A stretch of DNA of 64,000 nt from Aquibium sp. ELW1220. Its GTDB lineage: Bacteria; Pseudomonadota; Alphaproteobacteria; Rhizobiales; Rhizobiaceae. Position numbers and translations under genes: made by a program. Within the stretch, counting starts at the first letter, position 1. Each line of letters starts with the position of its first letter. Below, one piece after another: positions 37,511 to 45,804 of the stretch. The notes below the pieces were generated by a model. It was not told the origin of the DNA. It was given only the letters and a program-made list of their open reading frames with translations, and did no database searches. The stretch is from contig NZ_JAOAOQ010000021.1 of NCBI RefSeq assembly GCF_030398385.1, positions 675-64,674 on the forward strand, given 5' to 3'.

Positions 37511-37831
37511 ATGTTCAAGCGCTGCCTGCTCCCGATGATCCTCGCCGCCGTGACCGTGTTTCTCGCGCATGGCGCGGCCGCGGGTACCTGCGGCATGGCC
37601 GGTGTGGTCCTCGCCACGCAGGCGGCGCCGAAGGGCGATTGTGTCTGCGAGGACGGGCGTTGCCTTTCCGCCACCGCCGCGGCTTGCGCGACCTGTCTGG
37701 TTTCCGTGGCGATGGACCCGCCAGACGCTCCTCATGTCGCGACATCCAGCATCGTGGTTTCGTCAGGAAGGGAGCCTATCCTGATCGGGCGCCTCGTGCG
37801 GCCGGAGCAGCCGCCTCCCGAGGCCAGCTGA
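37511..37831 (+). CDS. Small secreted cysteine-containing protein
   Basis: A 106-residue protein with a clear signal peptide (MFKRCLLPMILAAVTVFLAHGAAAG). The mature part has six cysteines, including GTCGM, DCVCEDGRC and ACATC, and a proline-rich end (RLVRPEQPPP). The CxxC-then-Pro-rich layout loosely recalls DUF2946/CopL-like small copper proteins, but I do not assign it. An earlier in-frame ATG at 37469 is possible and would add 14 residues. It is followed 54 bases later by the CC-pair peptide gene, and the two probably share the terminator at 38040. Confidence 0.6.
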   Translation: MFKRCLLPMILAAVTVFLAHGAAAGTCGMAGVVLATQAAPKGDCVCEDGRCLSATAAACATCLVSVAMDPPDAPHVATSSIVVSSGREPILIGRLVRPEQPPPEAS

Positions 37832-37885
37832 GGGCGCACCTGCATGATTCCATCTCGAATTTCATCTCAAAGAAGGAGAACCGGA

Positions 37886-38014
37886 ATGGTTCGCAACTCC
37901 CTCATCGCTGCATCGGTCTCGGTGCTTGCGCTGGTCTCTTCCTATGCTCCGGCTCTGGCGTCCTGCTGCGAGGCAGGCCTGGATTGCTGTGCCGGCATGG
38001 CCTGCTGCTTCTAG
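37886..38014 (+). CDS. 42-residue secreted peptide with three CC pairs
   Basis: A very short gene with a strong ribosome site (AGAAGGAGAA) and ATG at 37886. The first 25 residues (MVRNSLIAASVSVLALVSSYAPALA split at ALA|S) form a standard signal peptide. The predicted mature part is 17 residues, SCCEAGLDCCAGMACCF, with six cysteines as three adjacent pairs, CC-x5-CC-x4-CC (27/28, 34/35, 40/41). A rho-independent terminator lies 25 bases after the stop, so the gene ends its own transcript. The peptide could bind metal or be disulfide cross-linked. I do not recognise a family. Confidence 0.7.
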   Translation: MVRNSLIAASVSVLALVSSYAPALASCCEAGLDCCAGMACCF

Positions 38015-38039
38015 CCGCACCAAACGAAGACGTGTGTCG

Positions 38040-38076
38040 GCCGCCATCCGCGAAAGCGGGTGGCGGCTTTGCTTTT
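38040..38076 (+). terminator. Rho-independent terminator after the small secreted peptide genes
   Basis: GCCGCCATCCGC (38040-38051) pairs with GCGGGTGGCGGC (38056-38067; one G-T pair) across a GAAA loop, followed by TTTGCTTTT. It ends the unit containing the two small secreted proteins and separates it from the ligase gene that starts at 38094. Confidence 0.85.
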
Positions 38077-38093
38077 GGAATCGGATTCCTCCC

Positions 38094-40112
38094 ATGACCC
38101 GTCTCGAACGCCTGCTTCGGCCAAAGTCCATCTGCGTGATCGGCGGCGGCGGGTTCGGCGCCAACGTCGTCAAGCAGACGTTGAAGATGCGGTTCCCCGG
38201 CCACATCTGGCCCATCCATCCGACGAAGGACACGGTCGAAGGACTGCCGGCCTTCCGCTCCATCGCCGACCTGCCCGATGTGCCCGACGCCACCTTCGTC
38301 GGTGTCAACCGGCATCTGACGATCGACATGGTGCGGGAGCTTTCGGCGCGCGGGGCGGGCGGGGCGATCTGCTTCGCCGCCGGGTTCCTCGAGGCCGGCA
38401 ACGACGACGCCGATGGCGCCCGGCTGCAGGAGGAGCTGATCGCGGCGGCGGGCGCCATGCCGATCATCGGGCCGAACTGCTACGGGCTGATCAACTATGC
38501 CGACGGCGCGCTGCTCTGGCCCGACCAGCACGGCGGCACGCGGCTGGCGGCGGGGACGCGCGGCGTGGCGATCGTCACGCAATCCTCCAACATCGCCATC
38601 AACATGACGATGCAGAAACGCGGCCTGCCGGTCGCCTACATCATGACAGCCGGCAACCAGGCGCAGACCGGCCTTTCGGAGATGGCGCTGGGGCTGATCG
38701 AGGATGAGCGCGTCTCGGCGCTCGGGCTGCACATCGAGGGCTTCGACAGCGTCGACGGCTTCGAGCGGCTGGCGGCGCGGGCGCGGCAGCTCGGCAAGCC
38801 GATCGTGGCGATGAAGGTCGGCCGCTCGGCGCAGGCGCGGGCGGCGACGGTGTCGCACACAGCCTCGCTCGCCGGCTCCGACGCGGCGTCGGACGCTTTC
38901 CTGAAGCGGCTCGGCATCGCGCGGCTGGACACGATTCCGTCCTTCCTGGAGGCGCTGAAGCTGCTCGCCGTTGCCGGGCCTCTCGGCGGGCCGCGGCTCT
39001 CCTCGATGAGCTGCTCGGGCGGCGAGGCCTCGGTGATGGCCGACAGCGCGGAGGGCCGCCGCGTGCTCTTCCCGGCCCTGGCGGAGGAACACCGGGCCCA
39101 CGTGAAGGCGACGCTCGGGCCGCTGGTGGCGGTGGCCAACCCGCTCGACTACCACACCTTCATCTGGAACAACGAGCCGGCGATGACGGCCACCTTCTCG
39201 GCGATGGTCTCGGGCGGCTTCGACCTCAACCTGCTGGTGCTCGACTTTCCGCGCAACGACCGCTGCACCGACGTCGACTGGTGGCCGACGGTGAATGCCT
39301 TCGAGGCGGCACTGAAGGCACATGGCGCGACCGGCGCGATCGTGGCGTCGATGCCGGAGAACCTGCCGGAAGCGTATTGCGAAGGGCTGATCGCGCGCGG
39401 GATCGTACCGCTTTACGGCATCGCCGAGGCGGTGGACGCTGCGGAGGCGGCGGCGTTGGTGGGGGAGGCGTGGCAGGATGGGCGCTCGACCGACGAAGCC
39501 GCCGCCAAGGCGCTGCTCACCGCCGCCGGCCTGCCCGTTCCCGCCGGCCGCCGTGCCGCGTCGGCCGGCGAAGCGGTGGATGCGGCCGAGGCGCTCGGCT
39601 ATCCCGTCGCGGTTAAGGCGCTGGGAATCGCCCACAAGTCGGAAGCCGGCGCGGTCCGGCTCAATCTGCGCGATGCGGATGCGGTAAGCGCGGCAGCGCA
39701 GGCTATGGCGGGCCTCGGCACCGGCCTCTATGTGGAGCGCATGGTCACCGGCGGTATCGGCGAACTGATCGTCGGCATAACGCGCGACCCGCTGTTCGGC
39801 CCGGTGATGACGGTCGGCACGGGCGGGGTGATGGTCGAACTGCTGAAGGACTCCGCCACGCTGCTCCTGCCGGCGACGCGGGAGGACGTCTTGGCGGCGC
39901 TTCGCTCCCTGAAACTGTTTCCGCTGCTCGACGGCTTTCGCGGGCGGCCGAAGGCGGACGTAGACGCTGCGGTGGAGGCGATCCTCGGCATCGCGGATTT
40001 TGCGCTTGCGCATGCGACCGAGGTGGACGAACTCGACGTGAACCCGCTGATCGTGTGCGAGAACGGTGCCTGGGTCGCGGACGCGCTGATGGTGCTTTCG
40101 GACCATGCCTGA
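38094..40112 (+). CDS. ADP-forming acyl-CoA synthetase (NDP-forming ligase fold)
   Basis: A 672-residue fused synthetase: CoA-binding domain (about 1-130, VIGGGGFGANVVKQTLK), succinyl-CoA ligase-like domains with the phospho-His loop VSHTASLAGSDAASDAF, and a C-terminal ATP-grasp domain (about 460-670, YPVAVKALGIAHKSEAGAVRLNL, GPVMTVGTGGVMVELLKD, ELDVNPLIV). Such enzymes activate a carboxylate to its CoA ester using ATP and producing ADP and phosphate. Next to caiD, a carnitine, crotonobetaine or gamma-butyrobetaine ligase is likely, replacing the AMP-forming CaiC of E. coli. This substrate is inferred from context. Confidence 0.85.
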   Translation: MTRLERLLRPKSICVIGGGGFGANVVKQTLKMRFPGHIWPIHPTKDTVEGLPAFRSIADLPDVPDATFVGVNRHLTIDMVRELSARGAGGAICFAAGFLEAGNDDADGARLQEELIAAAGAMPIIGPNCYGLINYADGALLWPDQHGGTRLAAGTRGVAIVTQSSNIAINMTMQKRGLPVAYIMTAGNQAQTGLSEMALGLIEDERVSALGLHIEGFDSVDGFERLAARARQLGKPIVAMKVGRSAQARAATVSHTASLAGSDAASDAFLKRLGIARLDTIPSFLEALKLLAVAGPLGGPRLSSMSCSGGEASVMADSAEGRRVLFPALAEEHRAHVKATLGPLVAVANPLDYHTFIWNNEPAMTATFSAMVSGGFDLNLLVLDFPRNDRCTDVDWWPTVNAFEAALKAHGATGAIVASMPENLPEAYCEGLIARGIVPLYGIAEAVDAAEAAALVGEAWQDGRSTDEAAAKALLTAAGLPVPAGRRAASAGEAVDAAEALGYPVAVKALGIAHKSEAGAVRLNLRDADAVSAAAQAMAGLGTGLYVERMVTGGIGELIVGITRDPLFGPVMTVGTGGVMVELLKDSATLLLPATREDVLAALRSLKLFPLLDGFRGRPKADVDAAVEAILGIADFALAHATEVDELDVNPLIVCENGAWVADALMVLSDHA

Positions 40113-40163
40113 GCGCCGCGCGCCATCGCGCTCCCTGCTGGCAAGCAAACCGAGGAGGACATC

Positions 40164-40946
40164 ATGACCGAAATCATCACAACGCGCACCGAAGGCGCGA
40201 TCCTGGAGATCACGCTCGACCGGCCGAAGGCCAACGCCATCGACCTCGCCACGTCGCGGCTGATGGGCGAGACCTTCAAGGCGTTCCGCGACGATCCAGC
40301 GCTCAGGGTCGCTATCGTGAGGACGGCTGGCGACAAGTTCTTTTCCGCCGGCTGGGACCTGAAGGCTGCCGCCGGCGGCGATGCGGTGGACGGCGACTAC
40401 GGCGTCGGCGGCTTTGCCGGGCTGCAGGAGCTGATCGACATGAACAAGCCGGTGATCGCCTGCGTCAACGGCATGGCCGTCGGCGGCGGCTTCGAGCTCG
40501 CGCTGTCCTGCGACCTGATCTACGCCTCCGAGCATTCTTCCTTCGCGCTGCCGGAGATCCGCGCCGGCACGCTGGCGGATGCCGCGACCGTCAAGCTGCC
40601 GAAGCGCATGCCCTATCACGTCGCCATGGATCTCCTGCTCACCGGCCGCTGGATGGACGTGGCCGAGGCGCATCGCTGGGGCCTCGTCAACGAGGTGCTG
40701 CCGGCAGACCGCCTGCAAGCACGCGTCTGGGAGGTGGCCCGGCTGCTCGCCGGCGGCCCGCCGCTGGTCTTCGCCGCCATCAAGGAGGTGGCGCGCGAGG
40801 CCGAGGCGATGGGCTTCCAGGAGGCGATGAACTGGATCACCAAGCGCAAGTTCCGCACGGTCGATGCGCTCTACGCGTCCGAAGACAACATGGAAGGATT
40901 CCGCGCCTTCGCCGAGAAGCGCGACCCGGTGTGGAAGGGGAGGTAG
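40164..40946 (+). CDS. caiD: Carnitinyl-CoA dehydratase
   Basis: A 260-residue enoyl-CoA hydratase/isomerase family protein that reads as CaiD throughout: LEITLDRPKANAID, FFSAGWDLKAAA, VNGMAVGGGFELALSCDL, FALPEIRAG and the terminal FAEKRDPVWKGR. The glutamates Glu111 and Glu131 fall at the same positions as the active-site residues of E. coli CaiD as I recall them. It interconverts crotonobetainyl-CoA and L-carnitinyl-CoA. It follows the ligase gene by 51 bases and links the CoA branch to carnitine dehydrogenase. Confidence 0.92.
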   Translation: MTEIITTRTEGAILEITLDRPKANAIDLATSRLMGETFKAFRDDPALRVAIVRTAGDKFFSAGWDLKAAAGGDAVDGDYGVGGFAGLQELIDMNKPVIACVNGMAVGGGFELALSCDLIYASEHSSFALPEIRAGTLADAATVKLPKRMPYHVAMDLLLTGRWMDVAEAHRWGLVNEVLPADRLQARVWEVARLLAGGPPLVFAAIKEVAREAEAMGFQEAMNWITKRKFRTVDALYASEDNMEGFRAFAEKRDPVWKGR

Positions 40947-40974
40947 ATCATGCGAACCTTGGTCGAGCCCTGCG

Positions 40975-41134
40975 GCGCCCCCCTCTGGCCTGCCGGCCAT
41001 CTCCCCCACACGGGGGGAGATCGGCAGTTCAGGCGAGGGCGGTCATCTTGCACCAACAGCAATTGGAGCAGTCGGCCGCGACAGCCGATCTCCCCCCTCG
41101 TGGGGGAGGTGGCCGGCAGGCCAGAGGGGGGCGC
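40975..41134. repeat. RIME-like element, copy 6 (GGCC subtype, reversed core)
   Basis: A 160-base element with GCGCCCCCCTCTGGCCTG termini; one arm has ATCTCCCCC while the partner reads GGGGGAGGT, a single G-T-tolerated change. The core runs CGGCAGTTC to GACAGCCGAT, opposite to copy 1. It fills the gap before the esterase gene. Confidence 0.88.
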
Positions 41135-41167
41135 GAAGGAACGCGGCTCGTCCGAGGGAGCATTTCA

Positions 41168-42109
41168 GTGACCGACTACGCCAAGCTCATCGACGCCGAG
41201 ACCTGGGCCTTCGTCGAACGCACGAATGCGTTCTACCCGCCCGACACGATCGATGCGACGATCGACGGGCAGCGGGCGATCTACGACCGGATGTGCCGGG
41301 AATTCCACGCGGGGTATCCGGACGGGATCTCGGTCGAGACGACGGCGATCGAGACGGCGACGCATCGCATACCCATGCGCATCTACACGCCGACGGCGGC
41401 CGCGCCGACCGCCCTGGTGCTCTATTTCCATGGCGGCGGCTTCGTCGTCGGCGGGCTGGAGAGCCATGACGACGTCTGCGCGGAACTGGCGCTTGGCTCC
41501 GGATGCACGGTGGTGTCGGTCGACTACCGGCTGTGCCCCGAGCATGTGCATCCGGCCGCCTTCGACGATGCGATGACGGCGTTCCGCTGGGCGGCAGACG
41601 GCCAGGCGCTGCCGATCGTGCTGGCCGGCGATTCGGCGGGCGGCAACCTGGCAGCCGCGGTGGCGCATCACACGCGGGGCGATGCGCGGGCGCCGGTGGG
41701 TCAGGTGCTGATCTATCCCGGTCTGGGTGGCGACCAGACGAAAGGCTCCTACGTCACCCATGCCGAGGCGCCGATGCTGTCGGTGCGCGACATCGATTTC
41801 TACCGCGACATCCGCGCCGGCGGGACCGACATCGCCGGCGACGCCAGCTTCGCGCCGCTGTTCGACACGGATTTCTGCGGCCTGCCGCCGACGGTGGTGG
41901 TGACGGCGCAGTGCGATCCGCTGTCGTCGGACGGCGCGGCCTACCGTGACCGCATCCTTGCGGCAGCCGGCAATGCGGTGTCGTTCGAGGAAGCCGGGCT
42001 GGTGCATGGCTATCTGCGCGCGCGGCACACGGTCGGCCGGGCCCGGGCGAGCTTCGCGCGCATAGTGGCGGCGACGGCGGCGCTGGCGAGGGGCGAATGG
42101 CTGTACTGA
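41168..42109 (+). CDS. HSL-family (HGGG) esterase
   Basis: A 313-residue hormone-sensitive-lipase-type esterase. The oxyanion motif is YFHGGGFVVGG, the nucleophile elbow is AGDSAGGNLAAAV, and the catalytic acid/base lie in CDPLSSDG and LVHGYLRAR. The GTG start at 41168 has the site CGAGGGAG. It may hydrolyse acyl-carnitines to free carnitine, because short-chain acylcarnitine hydrolases of Pseudomonas belong to this family and it closes the carnitine region here. That role is inference; a general short-chain esterase is the alternative. Confidence 0.85.
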   Translation: MTDYAKLIDAETWAFVERTNAFYPPDTIDATIDGQRAIYDRMCREFHAGYPDGISVETTAIETATHRIPMRIYTPTAAAPTALVLYFHGGGFVVGGLESHDDVCAELALGSGCTVVSVDYRLCPEHVHPAAFDDAMTAFRWAADGQALPIVLAGDSAGGNLAAAVAHHTRGDARAPVGQVLIYPGLGGDQTKGSYVTHAEAPMLSVRDIDFYRDIRAGGTDIAGDASFAPLFDTDFCGLPPTVVVTAQCDPLSSDGAAYRDRILAAAGNAVSFEEAGLVHGYLRARHTVGRARASFARIVAATAALARGEWLY

Positions 42110-42219
42110 GGGTAACCGCCGCGCTTCATCCGATGCCGCCCGAGGATTGACGCAATCCTTCGGCAACGGCAGAGACCGACCGTCGCAGCCTCCCTTCCCG
42201 CTATCCCGACAGGACCACC

Positions 42220-42696
42220 ATGGCCTCGTTTCTCCGTTCCGCAGCTTTGATTGCGCTTCTCGCGCTGACGGCGGGGTGCAGCGTCCTGTCGCTCAATCCG
42301 TCGATCGACACGGCGAGCGTCGGTGCATCGGCGAGCGCACAGGAGGTCTATGGCTACGTGCGCAGTTCTGCCGGGCTTGCTGCGGCACGGCCCGACCCGG
42401 CGCTGGAGAAGGCGGCGATGCAGCAGGCGCGCTATATGGCTCAGACCGGCCGGATGGTGCACACGACCGGCCGCGGCCGCGACTTCTCGGCCCGCATGCG
42501 CCAGAACGGCGTCGAGGGGCCGGCGGCGGAAAACATCGCGCATGGCCGGATGGAAGTCGCCAAGGTGTTCCAGATGTGGGTCGACAGCCCGCCGCACCGC
42601 AGGAACATGCTCGACCCGCGCTTCTCCCGCTACGGCCTCGCCTCGGCTGCCGACGCCGAGGGCCGGCGCTACTGGGCGCTGGTGATGGGGAATTAG
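42220..42696 (+). CDS. CAP/SCP-domain lipoprotein
   Basis: A 158-residue protein with a lipoprotein signal (LALTAGC, lipidated Cys20) and a CAP (cysteine-rich secretory/PR-1) domain: DPALEKAAMQQARYMAQTGRMVHT, ENIAHGRMEVAKVFQMWVDSPPHRRNMLDPRFSRYGLA and RYWALVMG. The His and Glu residues of the CAP cavity are conserved. It would be anchored at the outer or inner membrane. Bacterial members of this family have no settled function. It is convergent with the phosphodiesterase-like gene (7-base gap). Confidence 0.87.
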   Translation: MASFLRSAALIALLALTAGCSVLSLNPSIDTASVGASASAQEVYGYVRSSAGLAAARPDPALEKAAMQQARYMAQTGRMVHTTGRGRDFSARMRQNGVEGPAAENIAHGRMEVAKVFQMWVDSPPHRRNMLDPRFSRYGLASAADAEGRRYWALVMGN

Positions 42697-42703
42697 TCGC
42701 GAC

Positions 42704-43543
42704 TCACGACAGGAACGGCTTCGCCTTCATCGTCTCCGGCACCGGCACGCCGAGGCGGGTAAGGATGGTGGGCGCGAGCTGGAGCTGGTCGAGCAGCGCG
42801 TCCTCCGCCGGGCCCTTCCCGTCGCCGAAATAGTAGAGCGCGAAGTCCTGCTGCAGGTCCTCGCGGCCGCCATGATGGCCGCGGTCGGTCTGGCCGTGGT
42901 CGGCGGTGACGATCACCTCGTAGCCGGCCGCGCGCCATTTCGGCAGGAAGGCGGCCAGCATGGCGTCGGCCACAGCGCAGGCATGGTCCATCGGCGTGTT
43001 GTCGTGGCCGAAGCGGTGGCCCATCGAATCCAGCGTGCAGGTGTGAAGAATGCCGTAGTCGATGCCGTGGCGCTTGCACAGCATGGTCAGCGTGGCGAAG
43101 AGATCGACGTCGGATGGCGTCATCTGGTTGTCGGGACCATAGCCGGTCATGGTGTGGAAACGCCCATGCGTGATCGGCCCGGCCGGCTCGTCATACTCCA
43201 TGTCCTCGACGAGATCGAAGGGATGGCTGCGGAAGAACTCCGACCAGTAGGAATGGGTTACCGCGCCCGTCTTGCCGCCGGCCCTGGTGATCTCCGAAAA
43301 GAGATCGGGCTGCTCGACGCGGAAGCGCACCTCGTTGGACAGGATGCCGTGCACCTGCGGCGGCACGCCGGTGTGGATGGAGGCATAGCAGCAGGCCGAG
43401 GTCGATGGCAGCACGGAACGCATCTTCCAGACCTGCGCCTCGCCGGACTGCACCCAGCCTTCGAGATTGCCGAACAGCCGGCGCCAGTTGCGCCAGGGCA
43501 CGCCGTCGAGGATGATGAGGAGGAGTCTGGAGGAGAGGGGCAT
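42704..43543 (-). CDS. Alkaline phosphatase-superfamily phosphodiesterase-like protein
   Basis: A 279-residue protein of the type I phosphodiesterase/nucleotide pyrophosphatase (alkaline phosphatase superfamily) group. Asp13 in LIILDGVPW, the Ser/Thr nucleophile in LPSTSACCYASIHTG (about residues 45-58), LDSMGHRFGHD and VTADHGQTDRGHHGG give the two-metal site. There is no signal peptide, which is unusual for this superfamily and suggests a cytoplasmic hydrolase. The substrate is unknown. It sits three bases after the parE stop on the same strand. Confidence 0.82.
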   Translation of the reverse strand: MPLSSRLLLIILDGVPWRNWRRLFGNLEGWVQSGEAQVWKMRSVLPSTSACCYASIHTGVPPQVHGILSNEVRFRVEQPDLFSEITRAGGKTGAVTHSYWSEFFRSHPFDLVEDMEYDEPAGPITHGRFHTMTGYGPDNQMTPSDVDLFATLTMLCKRHGIDYGILHTCTLDSMGHRFGHDNTPMDHACAVADAMLAAFLPKWRAAGYEVIVTADHGQTDRGHHGGREDLQQDFALYYFGDGKGPAEDALLDQLQLAPTILTRLGVPVPETMKAKPFLS

Positions 43544-43546
43544 TCG

Positions 43547-43849
43547 TCAAGGCTTTCGAAGGTGGGACGCAATTTCCATCCGCTGATGCAAGATGCGGAT
43601 CACTTGGATGACGCCGTAGGCGGTTACTGTGTAGAAGATGAAATGCGAGCCCACCGACTGCATCAGATATCCGACCTTGAACCGCTCCGCAGGCTTTCCC
43701 GTCTTCCTGCCGGTCGCGAGTGCCACACAGGTGTCGCGTATCATCGCGGTGTATCGCTCGGCCTGCTCTGCCGACCAAGTCTGTTCCGTGTAGTCCCAGA
43801 TGCCGTCGAGGTCCGCCTGAGCCGCCCTGCTCAGAGCGTACCCGTTCAT
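43547..43849 (-). CDS. parE: ParE-family toxin
   Basis: A 100-residue RelE/ParE-superfamily protein. YALSRAAQADLDGIWDYTEQTWSAEQAERYTAMIRDTC and FIFYTVTAYGVIQVIRILHQRMEIASHL are the ParE core and the C-terminal strand. ParE toxins inhibit DNA gyrase. Its start overlaps the antitoxin stop by four bases. Confidence 0.9.
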   Translation of the reverse strand: MNGYALSRAAQADLDGIWDYTEQTWSAEQAERYTAMIRDTCVALATGRKTGKPAERFKVGYLMQSVGSHFIFYTVTAYGVIQVIRILHQRMEIASHLRKP

Positions 43850-44091
43850 GCTGAGCGTCCGGCCTTCTTCCGGGCGATGAATTCGTCGAAATCGAAGGGC
43901 TCCGGCGGCCCGCTGTTCTCGCCTTCGATCAAAGCGGCACGGACGTATGCGACGTAGTCCTGCTCGGCCTTCAACAGCCTCAATCCAGCCGCCACGACGT
44001 CACTGGCCGACGCGAAGTTTCCTCCATCAACCTGCCGTTCGATGAACTCGGCGGAATGATCGTCCAGCGACAGCGTCGTATGCTTGTTCAT
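43846..44091 (-). CDS. parD: ParD-family antitoxin
   Basis: An 81-residue antitoxin with a ribbon-helix-helix N terminus (MNKHTTLSLDDHSAEFIERQVDGGNFASASDVVAAGLRLL) and an acidic C-terminal tail that would bind ParE. The start MNKHTT is preferred over an upstream in-frame ATG because it matches the family. It is the first gene of the pair and would autoregulate it. Both TA modules of the window lie at the edges of metabolic clusters. Confidence 0.88.
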   Translation of the reverse strand: MNKHTTLSLDDHSAEFIERQVDGGNFASASDVVAAGLRLLKAEQDYVAYVRAALIEGENSGPPEPFDFDEFIARKKAGRSA

Positions 44092-44139
44092 GCTGGGCAA
44101 TCTACCAAAATTCGGCATCGCTGCCAAATACGGCGTTCA

Positions 44140-45804
44140 TCAGTTCCCCGCCGCTTCCATCCGACGGCCCGCGATCGCCTTCTCCAGCCAGCCGACCTCC
44201 ATCTCCGGCACCGAGGAGAGCAGGAGGTCGGTGTAGTCGTCGAAGGGAGGGGTCAGCACCTGGCTCTTCGGGCCGTAGCGGACCACTGCGCCGCGATACA
44301 TGACGGCGATCGAATCGGCGATGGCGCGGACGGTGGCGATGTCATGGGTGATGAAGAGATAGGCGACGTTCTCGACCGCCTGGAGGTTCAGGAGCAGTTT
44401 CAGGATGCCGTTCGCCACCAGCGGATCGAGCGCGGAGGTGACCTCGTCGCAGATGATCAGCTTCGGCTTGGCGGCGAGCGCACGCGCGATGCAGACGCGC
44501 TGCTTCTGGCCGCCGGACAGTTCGGCCGGATAGCGGTCGAGGAAGCCCTTGCCCATCTCGATCTCTTCGAGGAGTTCGGCGACGCGGCGGTCGCGCTCGG
44601 CGCCGCGCATGCCGAAATAGAACTCGAGCGGTCGGCCGATGATGGTGCCCACCGTCTGGCGCGGGTTCATGGCGACGTCGGCCATCTGGTAGATCATCTG
44701 CAGTTCGCGCAGGTCGTCCTTCGACCGGTTGGCGAGCTTCGCCGGCAAGGTGCGGCCGTCGAAGGTGATGGAGCCCTCGCGCGGCGGCAGCAGGCCGGTG
44801 ATGGCGCGCGCCAGCGTGGACTTGCCGGAGCCGGATTCGCCCACCACGGCGAGCGTCTGCCCGGGGTGGATGTCGACAGAGACGTTCTTCAGGACGTCCA
44901 CCATACCGCCGCCATAGGCGGCGGTGACGTTTGCGACCGAAAGGAGCGGCTCTTTGCCCGGCATCTTCTCCTGGTGCTCGATGCGGTGCACCGAGACGAG
45001 CTGGTTTGTATATTCCTGTCTCGGCTCGCGGATGATCTGCTGCGTCCCGCCCCATTCGACGAGCTTGCCGTGGCGCAGCACCATGATCTCGTCCGAGACC
45101 TGGGCGACGACCGCGAGGTCGTGGGTGATGTAGAGCGCGGCGACGCCGGTGTCGCGGATGGCGTCCTTGATCGCGGCGAGCACGTCGATCTGGGTGGTCA
45201 CGTCGAGCGCCGTCGTCGGCTCGTCGAAGACGATCAGGTCCGGCTCCGAGCACAGCGCCATCGCCGTCATGACGCGCTGCAGCTGGCCGCCCGAGACCTG
45301 GTGCGGATAGCGGCGGCCGATCACCTCGGGATTGGGAAGGGAGAGCTTCCTGAACAGCGCCACCGCCCGTCTTTCGGCTTCGGCGCGGTTCGCCACGCCG
45401 TGCAGCATCGCGGCCTCAACCACCTGGTCCATCAGCTTGTGCGCGGGGTTGAAGGCCGCTGCCGCCGACTGCGCGACGTAGCAGACCTCCTTGCCGCGCA
45501 GCTTTCGCAGGCCGCCGATGCCGCCTTTCAGGATGTCGCGGCCGTTGATGAGAACTTCGCCGCCGGTGATGCGCACGCCGCCGCGGCCGTAGCCCATGGC
45601 CGACAGGCCGATGGTGGATTTGCCGGCGCCCGATTCGCCGATCAGGCCGAGCACCTTGCCGCGCTCGAGCGTCAGCGAGACGCCGTCGACGATGACGATG
45701 TCGCGCGGAGCCTCGCCGGGCGGATAGACCGTCGCTTCGATCTTGAGGTCACGGATCTCGAGCAGCTTGCCGGAGGGCTTTGCCGAAGCGGACGCCTTAG
45801 CCAT
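44140..45804 (-). CDS. Peptide-type ABC transporter ATPase with two nucleotide-binding domains
   Basis: A 554-residue fused ATPase combining the DppD and DppF roles. The first domain has Walker A GESGAGKST near residue 58, signature VSGGQLQRVMTAMA and VFDEPTTALD; the second has GESGSGKST near 330, LSGGQKQRVCIARA and ICDEVTSALD. It energises import by the two permeases upstream, and its start overlaps the stop of the permease by eight bases. It is the last gene of the operon and ends 48 bases before parD. Confidence 0.93.
   Translation of the reverse strand: MAKASASAKPSGKLLEIRDLKIEATVYPPGEAPRDIVIVDGVSLTLERGKVLGLIGESGAGKSTIGLSAMGYGRGGVRITGGEVLINGRDILKGGIGGLRKLRGKEVCYVAQSAAAAFNPAHKLMDQVVEAAMLHGVANRAEAERRAVALFRKLSLPNPEVIGRRYPHQVSGGQLQRVMTAMALCSEPDLIVFDEPTTALDVTTQIDVLAAIKDAIRDTGVAALYITHDLAVVAQVSDEIMVLRHGKLVEWGGTQQIIREPRQEYTNQLVSVHRIEHQEKMPGKEPLLSVANVTAAYGGGMVDVLKNVSVDIHPGQTLAVVGESGSGKSTLARAITGLLPPREGSITFDGRTLPAKLANRSKDDLRELQMIYQMADVAMNPRQTVGTIIGRPLEFYFGMRGAERDRRVAELLEEIEMGKGFLDRYPAELSGGQKQRVCIARALAAKPKLIICDEVTSALDPLVANGILKLLLNLQAVENVAYLFITHDIATVRAIADSIAVMYRGAVVRYGPKSQVLTPPFDDYTDLLLSSVPEMEVGWLEKAIAGRRMEAAGN

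Noticed and set aside
37511-37831. Firm assignment of the small secreted protein as a copper protein (DUF2946)
   Set aside because: Only a CxxC and Pro-rich end are shared; the full family pattern is not visible.
37902-41009. 1035-codon open frame on the minus strand over the ligase and caiD genes
   Set aside because: His/Arg/Gly-rich low-complexity product, and the plus strand has clear conserved enzymes over the same span.
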